Shown: positions 43,527 to 52,893 of the stretch, piece after piece | How the letters are laid out: each line of letters opens with the position of its first letter | Position numbering within the stretch: the first letter of the stretch is position 1 | NCBI GenBank assembly: GCA_002238505.1 | Contig: MPMM01000001.1 | Span: 124,001-188,000 of the forward strand | Direction of reading: 5' to 3' | Source: SAR202 cluster bacterium bin22 | GTDB taxonomy: Bacteria; Chloroflexota; Dehalococcoidia; Lucifugimonadales; UBA3495 | Length of the DNA: 64,000 nt | Made by a program: the position numbers and the translations under genes | Notes under the pieces: model-generated | What the model was told of the DNA's origin: nothing | The model's input: only the letters and a program-made list of their open reading frames with translations | Databases searched by the model: none

Positions 43527-44231
43527 TTACGTTAGCAGGCGTTCGGACAACTCCACAAAGTTTTCCACTATAATGTCGGGCTGGTAGTCCGAGTCCTCAG
43601 TGGGCAGGTTGTAGCGGTTTACGTAGCCACCCCTGAATCCGCAGGCCTGGGCCCCAAGAATGTCGAAGGCGTGGGCCGCCACCATCATTATCTCTCCTGG
43701 CTCGCACTTCAGGCGCTGTACCGCCTTCCGGTATATACCCGGTGAAGGCTTGAACGCCCCTACCTGGTCCACCGAAATAATTGCGTCGAAATCCACCGGT
43801 ATGTTGTTTTCCAGTAGCCGCTCAAGGTACCACTGCTCCCCGTTGGACAGGGCCACCAGCTTGTACCGTGCGCCCAGGGACCTCAGGCCCTCGGTGGCAT
43901 CGGGATAGGGTTGCAGGTCCATGTAAACCTGCATGAACTCCCGCACGGAGTCGTCCTTATATTCGACGTTGTTCTTTTTCAGGCAGTAAACAAAGGCTCG
44001 GCGGCAGGTTTCCAGGTATCCGCTGTGGCCTAGCATCAGCAGGTTGTCCTGGTATTGCTCGATGCGCTGGCGTTCCCGCCATTCCGCATAAAAGGGCTGG
44101 CCGGCGACATCAGATCCGTTGGCCGCAAGAAAGTCTCCCGCCGGGCCAGCCAGACTGCCCGTCAGGTCCATGACGGTGCCGAAAATGTCGAAGGTAAGGA
44201 ACTTGACCCTTTCCAGGGAATGGCCTGCCAT
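43527..44231 (-). CDS. Haloacid dehalogenase type II-like HAD hydrolase
   Basis: A 234-residue HAD protein of the L-2-haloacid dehalogenase type. The nucleophile is D15 in FDIFGTVMDL. Other motifs are the helical cap with YLETCRRAFVYCLKKNN, LSNGEQWYLERLLENN, KPSPGIYRKAVQRL and MVAAHAFDILGAQACGFRGGYVNR, the last being characteristic of this branch. True dehalogenase activity is possible but not proven, as some relatives are phosphatases. Confidence 0.83.
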   Translation of the reverse strand: MAGHSLERVKFLTFDIFGTVMDLTGSLAGPAGDFLAANGSDVAGQPFYAEWRERQRIEQYQDNLLMLGHSGYLETCRRAFVYCLKKNNVEYKDDSVREFMQVYMDLQPYPDATEGLRSLGARYKLVALSNGEQWYLERLLENNIPVDFDAIISVDQVGAFKPSPGIYRKAVQRLKCEPGEIMMVAAHAFDILGAQACGFRGGYVNRYNLPTEDSDYQPDIIVENFVELSERLLT

Positions 44232-44582
44232 GCTCTTGCCCTCCTGCTGAATTGCTGTGCGGCCTCTTTGCCGGTGATGACAACGGCGCGCTGGCCGTTG
44301 TTGCGTACCGAGAATCGCATTGACCGGGACGGAGCCTGGACTTAAACACGGGAAACTGATTGCCGCACAGTATACTAAACCAGAACCGTGCCGCAGGCTG
44401 CCGGGAATTAGAGGTTTCTCACGAGCAGGGATTATCGAGATCTATATGCAGTTTCGGAACTCTCTAGCTACCGCAAGGTGACAAGCCGTATCCCCTCTGG
44501 GAGCGAGTCAGGAACAAAAACAGGAGGCCACGAATTTCGTGGCCTCCATCAAGTACGGACGTGTCGACAGGTTGACTACCGG
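44232..44582. other. Intergenic region between the HAD and membrane-protein genes
   Basis: Of this 351-base gap the right part carries the terminator of the membrane-protein gene (44511-44547). The remainder shows no supported gene or RNA. Confidence 0.45.
44511..44547 (-). terminator. Intrinsic terminator of the small membrane-protein gene
   Basis: Twelve-bp perfect arms GGAGGCCACGAA / TTCGTGGCCTCC around a single central base (44523-44547), followed on the minus strand by TGTTTTTGTT. It lies 36 nt after the gene's stop. Confidence 0.82.
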
Positions 44583-45017
44583 TCAGGAGTCCCCGGCATT
44601 CTTCCACATGTGGCAACCTGTTATGCCCAGGATAAGGGGCAACACGGTGTCGACGACGGCCCAGATAACCCAGGACTGGTGGTTTCCGTCCAGGTAGTCG
44701 TTGCCGTTGGCCAACAGGGCGAACCAGTTGTGCAGGAAAAGAATGGTGACGCCTGCGGTTACAAAAAAGGCAACGTTTGCCTCAAAGTACCCCCGTGTCA
44801 CTCTGTCGCCATCGCTGCCGGCGTCCACAACTTTCTTTCGGGAATAGTTGTAGATCAGTCCCGCCGCCAGGCCGATAGCCATTAATGCGTCCAGTACCAG
44901 CCACACTCCCATGACGTCAATAGCGTCCAGCAGGAAGTTGTTGATGATGAAGAACACCGCCACCACAATTGCCAATAGCATCAGGTAAGCCCCTGCCAGC
45001 TTCTGTAGTCCAGCCAT
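44583..45017 (-). CDS. Small membrane protein with four predicted transmembrane helices
   Basis: A 144-residue hydrophobic protein of no family I recognise. Four segments are likely membrane helices: about 9-30 (YLMLLAIVVAVFFIINNFLL), 36-56, 80-102 and 115-135. A short charged loop SRKKVVDAGSDGD lies between the second and third. The gene has a TAGGAGG-like ribosome-binding site and its own terminator, so it is expressed alone. Possible roles, such as a small transporter or membrane-stress protein, cannot be chosen from the sequence. Confidence 0.7.
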   Translation of the reverse strand: MAGLQKLAGAYLMLLAIVVAVFFIINNFLLDAIDVMGVWLVLDALMAIGLAAGLIYNYSRKKVVDAGSDGDRVTRGYFEANVAFFVTAGVTILFLHNWFALLANGNDYLDGNHQSWVIWAVVDTVLPLILGITGCHMWKNAGDS

Positions 45018-45322
45018 ATTACCTCCTGTTTTCCGCGTTTCCGCAGGTTAGTTGGTATGGTCAGTTGGTATTGGGGAATGTGGTTTCCGTACAGGCCATG
45101 GGATAAGTTTCTGACGCCGCCTGCAATCCAGCATAGCATAAAGGTGGGGTTATGCTCCCTTGAAGCGTAAACCTTCACCAGAACTTTAGACACAGCCAGC
45201 GTGGGCCGGCCGTCATTTAGTTGTGGGTCCGGTTGCGTTGGGCCAGAGGCCAGACTAAACTGTCCATCAATCGGCAACCCAAAGCACCTTCCTTGGTGAA
45301 TCGGCCATCAGGAGCGGGCAAA
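45018..45322. other. Divergent intergenic region before ggt
   Basis: In this 305-base gap AGTTGGTAT occurs twice, 13 bases apart (45050-45058 and 45063-45071), upstream of the membrane-protein gene and may be an operator. No clear -35/-10 pair was seen for ggt. Confidence 0.35.
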
Positions 45323-47107
45323 ATGACGACTTCCACAAAGATTCACACCCCTGGCAGCCAGGGACCTTATTCCCACCGGCCCATCGTCTGGGGTACGAGG
45401 GGTATGGTTGGAGGGGGAACTCAGCTGACGGCCCAATCGGGGATGCGCATACTATGGACCGGCGGCAATGCAGTGGACGCTGCGGTGTCTTCGGCCCTGT
45501 CCGCCGGTGTCATGGAACCCACGGCCCACTACACCCTGGGCGGTGAAGTGGCAATGCTTTTTTACGACCGGGCCAGCAAGGCGGTACGGTCCGTTGTGGG
45601 GCAGGGCTGGGCTCCCCGGCGAGCTACCATTGACCATTACGTGGAACAGTGGGGGGAGATACCCCCGGGCGTACTAAGTACGACAGTACCCGGCGTAATC
45701 TCAGCCTTGCTGACCATGCTGTCAGAATACGGAACCATGTCCTTTGGGCAGGTGGCGGAAAGCGCGCTTCACTTTGCCGGCAAAGGGTTTCCGGCCTACC
45801 AGCTATTCGTGCGCACCGTGGCTACCCCTGACCGCGTGGCGAACCTGCGCAAGCATCCGGAGTCGTCCAGGGTATTTCTTCCCAACGGTCGGACGCCGGA
45901 ACTGGGCTCCCTCTTCGTCCAGGCAGACCTGGCCCGCACCTTGTCGCTTATGGTACAGGCGGAAGAGCAGGCATTAGCGCTGGGAGGAACAAGGGCGGCC
46001 GGAATTCAGGCGGCCCGGGATGTGTACTACAAGGGCGACGTTGCCCGACGCATGGTTAAAGCCCTCCAGGACATTGGCGGGTTGTATGAATACGAGGACT
46101 TTGCCGAGTACGAGTCACCACTGGAAGAATCGATTTCGGTTACCTACCGGGGCTACCAGGTCTTTACCAACCGCTCCTGGACCCAGGGCATAACCCTGCT
46201 CCAGACTTTGGCAATCCTTGAAGGGTTTGACCTGGCCAGTTTGGGACACAACAGTCCCCAGGCAATCCACCTGCAGGTGGAAGCCCTGAAGCTGGCCTTC
46301 GCCGACCGGGAGCGGTACGTGGGAGATCCCGCATTTGTTGACGTACCCTTCGATGGTCTGCTGTCGAAAGAGTATGCTGCCCTGCGCCGGACCCTGATTG
46401 ACCCCAGCAGGGCTCTGACAAGTTATCCTCCCGGAGATCCCAGGAATTTGCTGGCTGTGGACCCGACTATTGGTTCCAGGCCGACCACTCGCGAGCCGGC
46501 GAGTGTCGGCGGGGATGGCGACGGCACCACTTACCTGGCTACTGTGGATTCCGACGGCAACCTGGTTTCTGCGACCCCCAGCAGTTTTGGCGCTCTGGCC
46601 CAGGGCATGGTGTTGGGGGACACGGGAATACTGATGAACTGTCGGGGATGTTACTTCTGGCTGGACGAGGAGAACCCCAATTCGCTGGCGCCCCGAAAAC
46701 GGCCTCGCACAACACCCTGCACCTTTATCGTTTTGAAAGATGGCGAACCCTTCATGACCCTGGGAACCCCGGGCGGGGACAGCCAGCCCCAGAGCAACCT
46801 GCAAACCCTGTGCAACGTGATCGACTTCGGCATGAATGTGCAGGAAGCCGTTGAGGCGCCCCGATTCTGTGGCTACAGTTTCCCCCAGTCCCCCTGGCCC
46901 CACGAGGAATATCCCAACCTGCTGGAGGTGGAGGGACGAGTTTCCCAGGGTCTGGTGGATGCCCTTAACGACCGGGGGCACCAGGTCAAGGAGATTGGGC
47001 CCTGGGGCGTGCCCAACGGATTTACGCCCATCCTGGTTAACCCGACCGACGGCGTTTACCACGGCGGCGCCGACCCCCGCAAGGAGTCGGTGATGCTGGG
47101 GTGGTAG
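45323..47107 (+). CDS. ggt: Gamma-glutamyltransferase family protein
   Basis: A 594-residue Ntn-hydrolase of the GGT family. The N-terminal part holds GGNAVDAAVSSALSAGVMEP (substrate-loop region). Self-cleavage is predicted before Thr402 in GDGDGTTYLATVD. The small subunit has GDTGILMN, TPCTFIVLKDGEPFMTLGTPGG and QSNLQTLCNVIDFGMNVQEAVEAPR. The usual TTH after the cleavage site is TTY here. There is no clear signal peptide, unlike secreted GGT, so a cytosolic acylase-like role is possible. The start at 45323 has CAGGAG upstream. Confidence 0.88.
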   Translation: MTTSTKIHTPGSQGPYSHRPIVWGTRGMVGGGTQLTAQSGMRILWTGGNAVDAAVSSALSAGVMEPTAHYTLGGEVAMLFYDRASKAVRSVVGQGWAPRRATIDHYVEQWGEIPPGVLSTTVPGVISALLTMLSEYGTMSFGQVAESALHFAGKGFPAYQLFVRTVATPDRVANLRKHPESSRVFLPNGRTPELGSLFVQADLARTLSLMVQAEEQALALGGTRAAGIQAARDVYYKGDVARRMVKALQDIGGLYEYEDFAEYESPLEESISVTYRGYQVFTNRSWTQGITLLQTLAILEGFDLASLGHNSPQAIHLQVEALKLAFADRERYVGDPAFVDVPFDGLLSKEYAALRRTLIDPSRALTSYPPGDPRNLLAVDPTIGSRPTTREPASVGGDGDGTTYLATVDSDGNLVSATPSSFGALAQGMVLGDTGILMNCRGCYFWLDEENPNSLAPRKRPRTTPCTFIVLKDGEPFMTLGTPGGDSQPQSNLQTLCNVIDFGMNVQEAVEAPRFCGYSFPQSPWPHEEYPNLLEVEGRVSQGLVDALNDRGHQVKEIGPWGVPNGFTPILVNPTDGVYHGGADPRKESVMLGW

Positions 47108-47168
47108 GCAGCTTCGGCCAGGTGCAGGGCGCTGACGATACGCGGCAATTTCAAGTGGGAGGGCGGAT

Positions 47169-48149
47169 ATGGCAACTCTGGTGACGGGCGGAACGGGTTT
47201 CGTTGGATCCAACATAGTCAAGGAACTGGCTACCCGGGGCCACGAGGTAGTCAGCCTGGACGTCAGCGCCGCTGACTACCTCAACCGCGACTACCTGGGT
47301 GAGATGGAGTCCCGGGTAACCTTCCTCACGGGCAGCATTCTGGACCCGTCAGACCTGGATGCCCTTCGCCAGTCCTACCCCATCGAGAGAATAGTCCATG
47401 CAGCGGTCTTCACGGTGAATCGGGTTGACCTGGAGACTGCCCGCAGCCGGGACATCGTCGAAATAAATGTCGCCGGTACGGCCAACGTACTGGAGATGGC
47501 CAGGCTCTTACAGCCGCAGCGATTCATTTATGTCAGCTCCGGTTCCATGTACGGCATGGCCCGGGCGTCAGACCAGTACTTTAACGAGGATGACCCCTCA
47601 AGGGCCGACACCCTGTACGGGATGACCAAGGCCGCCAGCGAGGCTATTACCCAGCGGTTCGGCGAGTTGCACGGTTTTGCCACTGCCAGCCTGCGCCTCA
47701 GCACCCCCTACGGCCCCATGGAACGGGTTACCGGCCACCGGGACAACATGTCCATACCTCACCAGTGGACGGGGCGATTGCTCAGGGGCGAGCCGATAGC
47801 CGTGGATAATACCGGGGAGGGTCGCGACTTCACCTATGTTCTGGATATCGCTTCGGGAATCGCGACTGTCCTGGATGCGCCGGAACTTCCTCACGATCGG
47901 TACAACATTACCAATGGAGTCTGGGTGACTGGTCAGCAGATTCAGCAGACTTTGGCGGAGCTTTATCCGGACATAAGACTGGTAGATGACGGGGCGGATC
48001 CTGTTGCCAACGCGAGTACTTCACCGGCCCGGGGACCGCTGTCCGGATACCGATTGTGGCACGATTTTGGCTGGAAACCCCGGTACGACCTGGCGGCTGG
48101 ACTAAAGCACTACGTTGACTGGCGGAGGGACTCCGGGTTCCAGGATTAA
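47169..48149 (+). CDS. NAD-dependent epimerase/dehydratase
   Basis: A 326-residue extended short-chain dehydrogenase. The NAD motif VTGGTGFVGSNIVKEL is at residues 5-20. The YGMTKAASE segment supplies the catalytic Tyr and Lys, with a preceding VSSGSMYG serine. Such enzymes epimerise, dehydrate or reduce nucleotide sugars or small hydroxy-acids. It begins 61 nt after ggt and precedes two deacetylase genes, consistent with a mixed carbohydrate or amide catabolic unit. Substrate is not clear. Confidence 0.87.
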   Translation: MATLVTGGTGFVGSNIVKELATRGHEVVSLDVSAADYLNRDYLGEMESRVTFLTGSILDPSDLDALRQSYPIERIVHAAVFTVNRVDLETARSRDIVEINVAGTANVLEMARLLQPQRFIYVSSGSMYGMARASDQYFNEDDPSRADTLYGMTKAASEAITQRFGELHGFATASLRLSTPYGPMERVTGHRDNMSIPHQWTGRLLRGEPIAVDNTGEGRDFTYVLDIASGIATVLDAPELPHDRYNITNGVWVTGQQIQQTLAELYPDIRLVDDGADPVANASTSPARGPLSGYRLWHDFGWKPRYDLAAGLKHYVDWRRDSGFQD

Positions 48150-48230
48150 CAGCCTCTTGCTGAAATGTCAGATTCCAAATCCTCCCGAACTCCCGCAGGC
48201 CCGGGACATCTCGTAACCAGGAGCTGAACA

Positions 48231-49154
48231 ATGGCACTGCCGCCGGACCGGATTGACTATCTGCCCATCAACGACCGACCCGTCATCAAGTGGCCCAACG
48301 ACGCCCGGGTCGCATTGTGGATTTCTCCCAACGTTGAGCATTACGAGTACCAGCCAATCAACGAAGGTGTTCGCAATCCCTGGCCCCGAACCCCTTACCC
48401 CGACGTGCAGCAGTACTCCTACCGGGACTACGGAAACCGCATAGGCTTCTGGCGCATGCTGGAGCCCCTGGACAAACACGGGATTCGGTGTTGCATTTCC
48501 CTGAACCTGGCCGTCCTGGAACACTTCCCCGAAATCGCCGAAGCGATGATGGAACGAGACTACGACTACATGAGCCACGGCATCTACAACACCCGCTACC
48601 TCTATACCTGCTCCGAAGATGAAGAGCGGGAATTTTACCGGGACTGCATTGATACACTCAAGCGCCACACAGGCAAGCCGTTGAAGGGCATGCTGGGCCC
48701 CGCCATTTCCGGCAGTGTCAGCACCCCGGACCTGATGGCCGAAGCCGGGCTCATCTACCACACCGACTGGTTTCACGACGACCAGCCCACGCCCATCAAG
48801 GTAAAGTCCGGCAAGCTGATTTCCGTGCCTTATTCAGTGGAGCTGAACGATTCGTCGGTGCTGCGGGACAATCACTACAGCGCGGCCTACTTTGCCGACA
48901 TCTGCAAGGCCCAGTTCGACCAGCTATACGAAGAGGGTGCGGAAAGCGGCCGGGTGATGTGCATTGCCCTGCATCCCTTCCTCATCGGCCAGCCGCATCG
49001 GGTCAAGCACCTGGACGATATGCTGGGCTACATGATGGCCCATGACGGTGTATGGCAGACTACCGCCGACGAAATTGCGGACTACTATATCGCCAACTAC
49101 TACGATGAAGCGGTAGCCCACGCGCAGCGAATATCCCAGGGGCAGGGAAGTTAG
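48231..49154 (+). CDS. Polysaccharide-deacetylase family protein (PuuE-like)
   Basis: A 307-residue NodB-type fold protein. Shared family features are DARVALWISPNVEHYEYQP, the DYGNRIGFWRMLEPLDKHGI segment, MSHGIYNTRYL (metal histidine region), GPAISGSVSTPDLMAEAGL and CIALHPFLIGQPHR. The pattern is that of the PuuE/allantoinase-like branch acting on cyclic amides or N-acyl groups rather than secreted chitin deacetylases. No signal peptide is seen. A paralogue follows 50 nt later. Confidence 0.85.
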   Translation: MALPPDRIDYLPINDRPVIKWPNDARVALWISPNVEHYEYQPINEGVRNPWPRTPYPDVQQYSYRDYGNRIGFWRMLEPLDKHGIRCCISLNLAVLEHFPEIAEAMMERDYDYMSHGIYNTRYLYTCSEDEEREFYRDCIDTLKRHTGKPLKGMLGPAISGSVSTPDLMAEAGLIYHTDWFHDDQPTPIKVKSGKLISVPYSVELNDSSVLRDNHYSAAYFADICKAQFDQLYEEGAESGRVMCIALHPFLIGQPHRVKHLDDMLGYMMAHDGVWQTTADEIADYYIANYYDEAVAHAQRISQGQGS

Positions 49155-49204
49155 GGCTTAAACTATTGGGCCACTGGGTCCAGCCACATTACGGGAGAAA
49201 ACCT

Positions 49205-50116
49205 ATGCCAGCTCAACGTACTTTCGGCATGGACCACCCACACCACGAATGGTCGCCGGTCATCAATCGGCCAGCCTTGCAATGGCCCAATGATGCGGCG
49301 GTGGCGCTTTGCGTGGTAATTCCGCTGGAACACATGGAGTGGCAGGCCCCGCCAGGCAGCTTTCAGGTGGCCCGCCTTTCCGGGGGATCGGCGCCCCGGG
49401 AATTTCCCGACTATGCCCGCCTGTCCCACCGGGAGTACGGCCACCGGGTTGGGATTTTCAGGTTGCTCGATGTGCTGCAGAAGCACGGTATTCGAGCGAC
49501 TATTGCCATGGATGCCATGACTGCCCAGAACTACCCCTACCTGGTAAAGCACTGCCAGGACCGGGGCTGCGAATTCATCGGACATGGCATATCGGTCAGC
49601 CGGATGATTACGAGCAACATGACTGAAGGGGAAGAGCAGGAATACATCCAGGCATCCCTGGACGCCCTGGGCAAGGCTACCGGGACCCAACCCCGTGGCT
49701 GGTTCGGTCCCGAATACGGCGAGTCCGACCGCACGCCCCAGTTGCTGGCGCAAGCCGGCCTGACCTACGTTTGCGACTGGACCAACGATGAGCAACCCTT
49801 TCCGATGACTACGGGTGAGCAGCCCTTCTTTGCCCTGCCCCTGATGTACGAACTGGACGACGTGGTCTCCATTTCCCAGAAGCTCATGCCCGTGTTCGAT
49901 TACGAACGGATGCTCTGCGAGAGTTTCGACGTGCTGAAGGAGGATGGCGCCACAACCGGGAGACTCCTGGCCGTCAACTGGCACCCGTGGCTTTTGGGCC
50001 AGCCTTTCCGCATAGGCTCCATCGACCGGGCCCTTTCCCACATTATGAGCCAGGGTGGCGTCTGGCCTGCCACTGGGTCCGAGATCATAGACTGGTTCCG
50101 GCAGCAGTCCACCTGA
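49205..50116 (+). CDS. Polysaccharide-deacetylase family protein, second copy
   Basis: A 303-residue paralogue of the preceding gene. Corresponding segments are NDAAVALCVVIPLEHMEWQ, EYGHRVGIFRLLDVLQKHGI, FIGHGISVSRMIT, GPEYGESDRTPQLLAQAGL and AVNWHPWLLGQPFR. The moderate divergence suggests different substrates or a heteromer. Start ATG 49205 has GGGAG upstream; a TTG 13 codons earlier is less likely. The next gene, an amidohydrolase, starts 12 nt after its stop, so the set is probably one operon. Confidence 0.85.
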   Translation: MPAQRTFGMDHPHHEWSPVINRPALQWPNDAAVALCVVIPLEHMEWQAPPGSFQVARLSGGSAPREFPDYARLSHREYGHRVGIFRLLDVLQKHGIRATIAMDAMTAQNYPYLVKHCQDRGCEFIGHGISVSRMITSNMTEGEEQEYIQASLDALGKATGTQPRGWFGPEYGESDRTPQLLAQAGLTYVCDWTNDEQPFPMTTGEQPFFALPLMYELDDVVSISQKLMPVFDYERMLCESFDVLKEDGATTGRLLAVNWHPWLLGQPFRIGSIDRALSHIMSQGGVWPATGSEIIDWFRQQST

Positions 50117-50128
50117 CGGGGGTGTCTG

Positions 50129-51679
50129 ATGGCATCATCACTGATTCGCGGCAAGTATCTGCTCAGTCCAACCTCCGATGGCCAGACGGCGGCGCTGCAT
50201 GACTCCGCGGTTTACCAGGAGGACGGAGTAATCCGGGAGGTTGGCGGATGGGAGGAATTGCGGTCCAGGTACCAGCCCGATGAGGAACTGGGTGGAGCAG
50301 ACTACGCTGTTATTCCGGGCCTGGTCAATTCCCACCACCACGGGCGGGGAGTCACAACCCTGCAAATGGGCACCTGTGATGGCTGCCTGGAGTTGTGGAT
50401 CCTCGATGGCTGGGGCCGCCGGCCATACGACCACTACCTGATGACCCTCTACACGGCTCTGAGCATGCTGGAGTCAGGCACTACCACGGTCATGTACAAC
50501 CATCCCCAGACAGCAACCGCCACGCTGAGAGAGGATGTGGACGCGGTGCTGCGGGGCTTCATGGACGCCGGGATGCGGGTGGCCTTCTCCAGCTATTTTC
50601 GCAATCAGAACCGGGTGGTTTACGGCGCCGACCAAGATTTTCTTGCCGGTTTGCCGGCTGACCTGGCCGAAGGAGTCAATAGCCATTTGGCAGCCACGGA
50701 CATGACCGACGACGAGTATTTTGCCTTCTTCGCCGAAATATATGACCGCTACAACTCGGACACTTCCGGCAAAATCCGGGTGCTTCTGAGCCCCAGCAAC
50801 GTGCAGTGGAACACCGACGAGTTTCTGCAGCGCACCCGGGAGACGGCCCTCCAATACGACACGCCGGTTCACATGCACCTGGTCGAAAGCAACTACCAGA
50901 AAGCTTTCGGTCTGCGAACATGGGGTAAGACTCCGGTGGAACACCTGCAGGACCTGGAGTTCCTGGGGCCGGGACTGTCCTGCGCCCATGCCGTTTGGCT
51001 GACCGAGCGGGACATCGACCTGCTGGCCGGCGCCGGCGCTACCGTTTGCCATAATGCCAGTTCCAACCTGCGACTCAAGAACGGCATCGCGCCGGTCAAT
51101 CCCATGCTGGCCCGGGGGCTTAATGTGGCCATGGGGACCGACAGCACCGCCATCAATGATGATGACGACCTGCTCCAGGAAATGCGACTGGTTAGCAAAC
51201 TGCACCGTCAGCCAGGCATTGGAGCGCCGGCGATTACCTCAGAGCAGGTGCTGGCCATGGCCACGGCCAACGCTGCCGTTCCCACCGGGTTCGCCGGAGA
51301 AATTGGAATACTGGAACCAGGGAGGCGGGCCGATATGTTGCTGGTGCGCCTGTCGGAATTGGAGAGCCCTTACCTGGATGCTGACTTACCGCCTCTGGAA
51401 GCGGTTCTGGGCAGGGCAAGGGCGCAAGACATTGCGAGTGTTATCGTTGACGGAGAGGCGCTGACTCGTGACGGGGTGCACCAACGGGTGAACAAGGACG
51501 AAATCCGGAACGAACTGCGCGAACAGTTGGCCCGTCCCGTCGAGTCTCGAACCCTGGAGACCCGCCGCATGGCTGCCAGGCTGAGGCCCTTTGCCGAGGA
51601 GTTTTATCGTAGTTGGGCCGACGATTCGGGTGGCCCACCCACCGGGTCGCCCCACTACGTTTACAACAGCCGGACTTGA
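50129..51679 (+). CDS. Amidohydrolase family protein (chlorohydrolase/deaminase-like)
   Basis: A 516-residue TIM-barrel metal hydrolase of the AtzA/TrzN/cytosine-deaminase type. Metal residues appear in NSHHHGRG (H69, H71), VHMHLVES, CAHAVWL and GTDSTAIND. The N-terminal strand and C-terminal ADMLLVRLSELES are the usual composite sandwich. Family members deaminate or dechlorinate heterocycles such as triazines, or act on adenosine derivatives. It is last in the deacetylase operon, supporting breakdown of nitrogen heterocycles or ureides. A terminator follows at 51712. Confidence 0.88.
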   Translation: MASSLIRGKYLLSPTSDGQTAALHDSAVYQEDGVIREVGGWEELRSRYQPDEELGGADYAVIPGLVNSHHHGRGVTTLQMGTCDGCLELWILDGWGRRPYDHYLMTLYTALSMLESGTTTVMYNHPQTATATLREDVDAVLRGFMDAGMRVAFSSYFRNQNRVVYGADQDFLAGLPADLAEGVNSHLAATDMTDDEYFAFFAEIYDRYNSDTSGKIRVLLSPSNVQWNTDEFLQRTRETALQYDTPVHMHLVESNYQKAFGLRTWGKTPVEHLQDLEFLGPGLSCAHAVWLTERDIDLLAGAGATVCHNASSNLRLKNGIAPVNPMLARGLNVAMGTDSTAINDDDDLLQEMRLVSKLHRQPGIGAPAITSEQVLAMATANAAVPTGFAGEIGILEPGRRADMLLVRLSELESPYLDADLPPLEAVLGRARAQDIASVIVDGEALTRDGVHQRVNKDEIRNELREQLARPVESRTLETRRMAARLRPFAEEFYRSWADDSGGPPTGSPHYVYNSRT

Positions 51680-51711
51680 CCGTAAGGCCGGGGCAAAGTG
51701 TCAAATGATAT

Positions 51712-51745
51712 GGGGCGGGAATTTACTCCCGCCCCGTTCTTTCTT
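51712..51745 (+). terminator. Intrinsic terminator of the amidohydrolase operon
   Basis: Perfect 9-bp arms GGGGCGGGA / TCCCGCCCC around ATTTAC (51712-51735), then GTTCTTTCTT. Confidence 0.85.
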
Positions 51746-51752
51746 GTGCCTT

Positions 51753-51777
51753 GCCCCACGTCTGTGCGTGGGGCTTT
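51753..51777. terminator. Second hairpin between convergent amidohydrolase and LigB genes
   Basis: Perfect arms GCCCCACG / CGTGGGGC around a 6-nt loop, followed on the plus strand by TTT. It lies between converging genes and may be a backup terminator. Confidence 0.5.
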
Positions 51778-51788
51778 CACGGACCGCC

Positions 51789-52784
51789 CTATTCCCAGGT
51801 GGCAAAGCCCATGGCGCAACCGGTCCCCGCCGGCGAGCGATAGCAGGGGACATAATCCACCACGTTCATATCCAAATGCTCTGTGGCGCCGGTCACTACG
51901 ATCCAGTTGCGTATTTCGGAACTGCCGGAATTAATCTTCTCCCGAGGCAGGGCCATTAGCTGTTCCATGCTCTTGGCCTGCATTCCGGCCAGCGCAGCCT
52001 GGTCCAGTTCCTCATCCACCACGAAGTGGCTGAGGCCGCCCGACGCCAGGATTCCTACCCGGATGTTCCCGGGCCACGACTCTATGGCCTCCTTCAAGGC
52101 TTGGCCCAGGTTGTAGCAACGCTTGGGTGTAGGCTGGTTGGGTGGATAGTATGTGTTCAGCATAATGGGCACGGTGGGGATGATGGCTTCTGTCATCAGG
52201 CGGTTGTACACGTAACCGAAGGCGTGGCCGATACCTCCCCTGGCCCGCCCGCCTCGTTTGGGATCGAGGAAACTGGAACGGCCCACGTCAAATTCCGCGT
52301 CCATGAGGCGTTCAATGATATGACGGCCCAGGGCGGAGTCGGTGGGAGCCTGTTGGTCTTCGGTGTTGTACCCGATGAGGTGCTGGCCGCCGGTTGAGGG
52401 GCCGGCCTCGTGACCTGCCACCCTTACCTGGTCGCCCCAATACACGCAGAAGGCCGGCATGTTGTCGTCCAGCAGGTATTCCTGCTGGTCGTCGCCCACC
52501 ATAACCAGCACATCCAGGTTGGCCTCATACAACTTCTGGGACAGCTGGGCGATGGCCTTCTGGTTCTGCTGGTGACGCTGTTCGAACTTTTCAGGGGTGA
52601 TTTCTTTAGCAATGCGGCCCGTGTCGCATCGGGACAACAGTTCTTCAAAGTTGGAGGTTATTCCGTCGGTGCCGATGAGTTCGATATGTCCTTTGTCCCG
52701 CTCTCCCCGGGCAGCCCAGCCCTCGGCTGGAGTGCTCAACTGGGGACTATGAGATGAAGCCAGACCCAATACCAAATCTGCCAT
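51789..52784 (-). CDS. LigB-family extradiol ring-cleavage dioxygenase-like protein
   Basis: A 331-residue class III extradiol dioxygenase of the LigB family. Expected iron-ligand regions are GLASSHSPQL (His12 area), the GDDQQEYL stretch and ASGGLSHFVVDEELDQ. These enzymes open catecholic rings such as protocatechuate; many environmental members act on unknown substrates. The start at 52784 has an AAAGGAG site; an upstream extension lacks one. No LigA subunit is visible beside it, so it is either single-chain or partnered elsewhere. Confidence 0.82.
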   Translation of the reverse strand: MADLVLGLASSHSPQLSTPAEGWAARGERDKGHIELIGTDGITSNFEELLSRCDTGRIAKEITPEKFEQRHQQNQKAIAQLSQKLYEANLDVLVMVGDDQQEYLLDDNMPAFCVYWGDQVRVAGHEAGPSTGGQHLIGYNTEDQQAPTDSALGRHIIERLMDAEFDVGRSSFLDPKRGGRARGGIGHAFGYVYNRLMTEAIIPTVPIMLNTYYPPNQPTPKRCYNLGQALKEAIESWPGNIRVGILASGGLSHFVVDEELDQAALAGMQAKSMEQLMALPREKINSGSSEIRNWIVVTGATEHLDMNVVDYVPCYRSPAGTGCAMGFATWE

Positions 52785-52857
52785 GTCCTGCTCCTTTGGC
52801 CGCGAGGCCCGGTTCCTGAATTCATTTGGTGGGATGTTAGCATTTGGTGCGGTGGGA

Positions 52858-52863
52858 TACAAT
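52858..52863 (+). promoter_or_regulatory. -10 element upstream of the ASCH gene
   Basis: TACAAT at 52858-52863, 31 nt before the TTG start at 52894; the -35 is weak. Its position supports the short form of the ASCH protein. Confidence 0.4.
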
Positions 52864-52893
52864 GTGCGGGATTTTGGCTTGAGGAGCAGGGGT

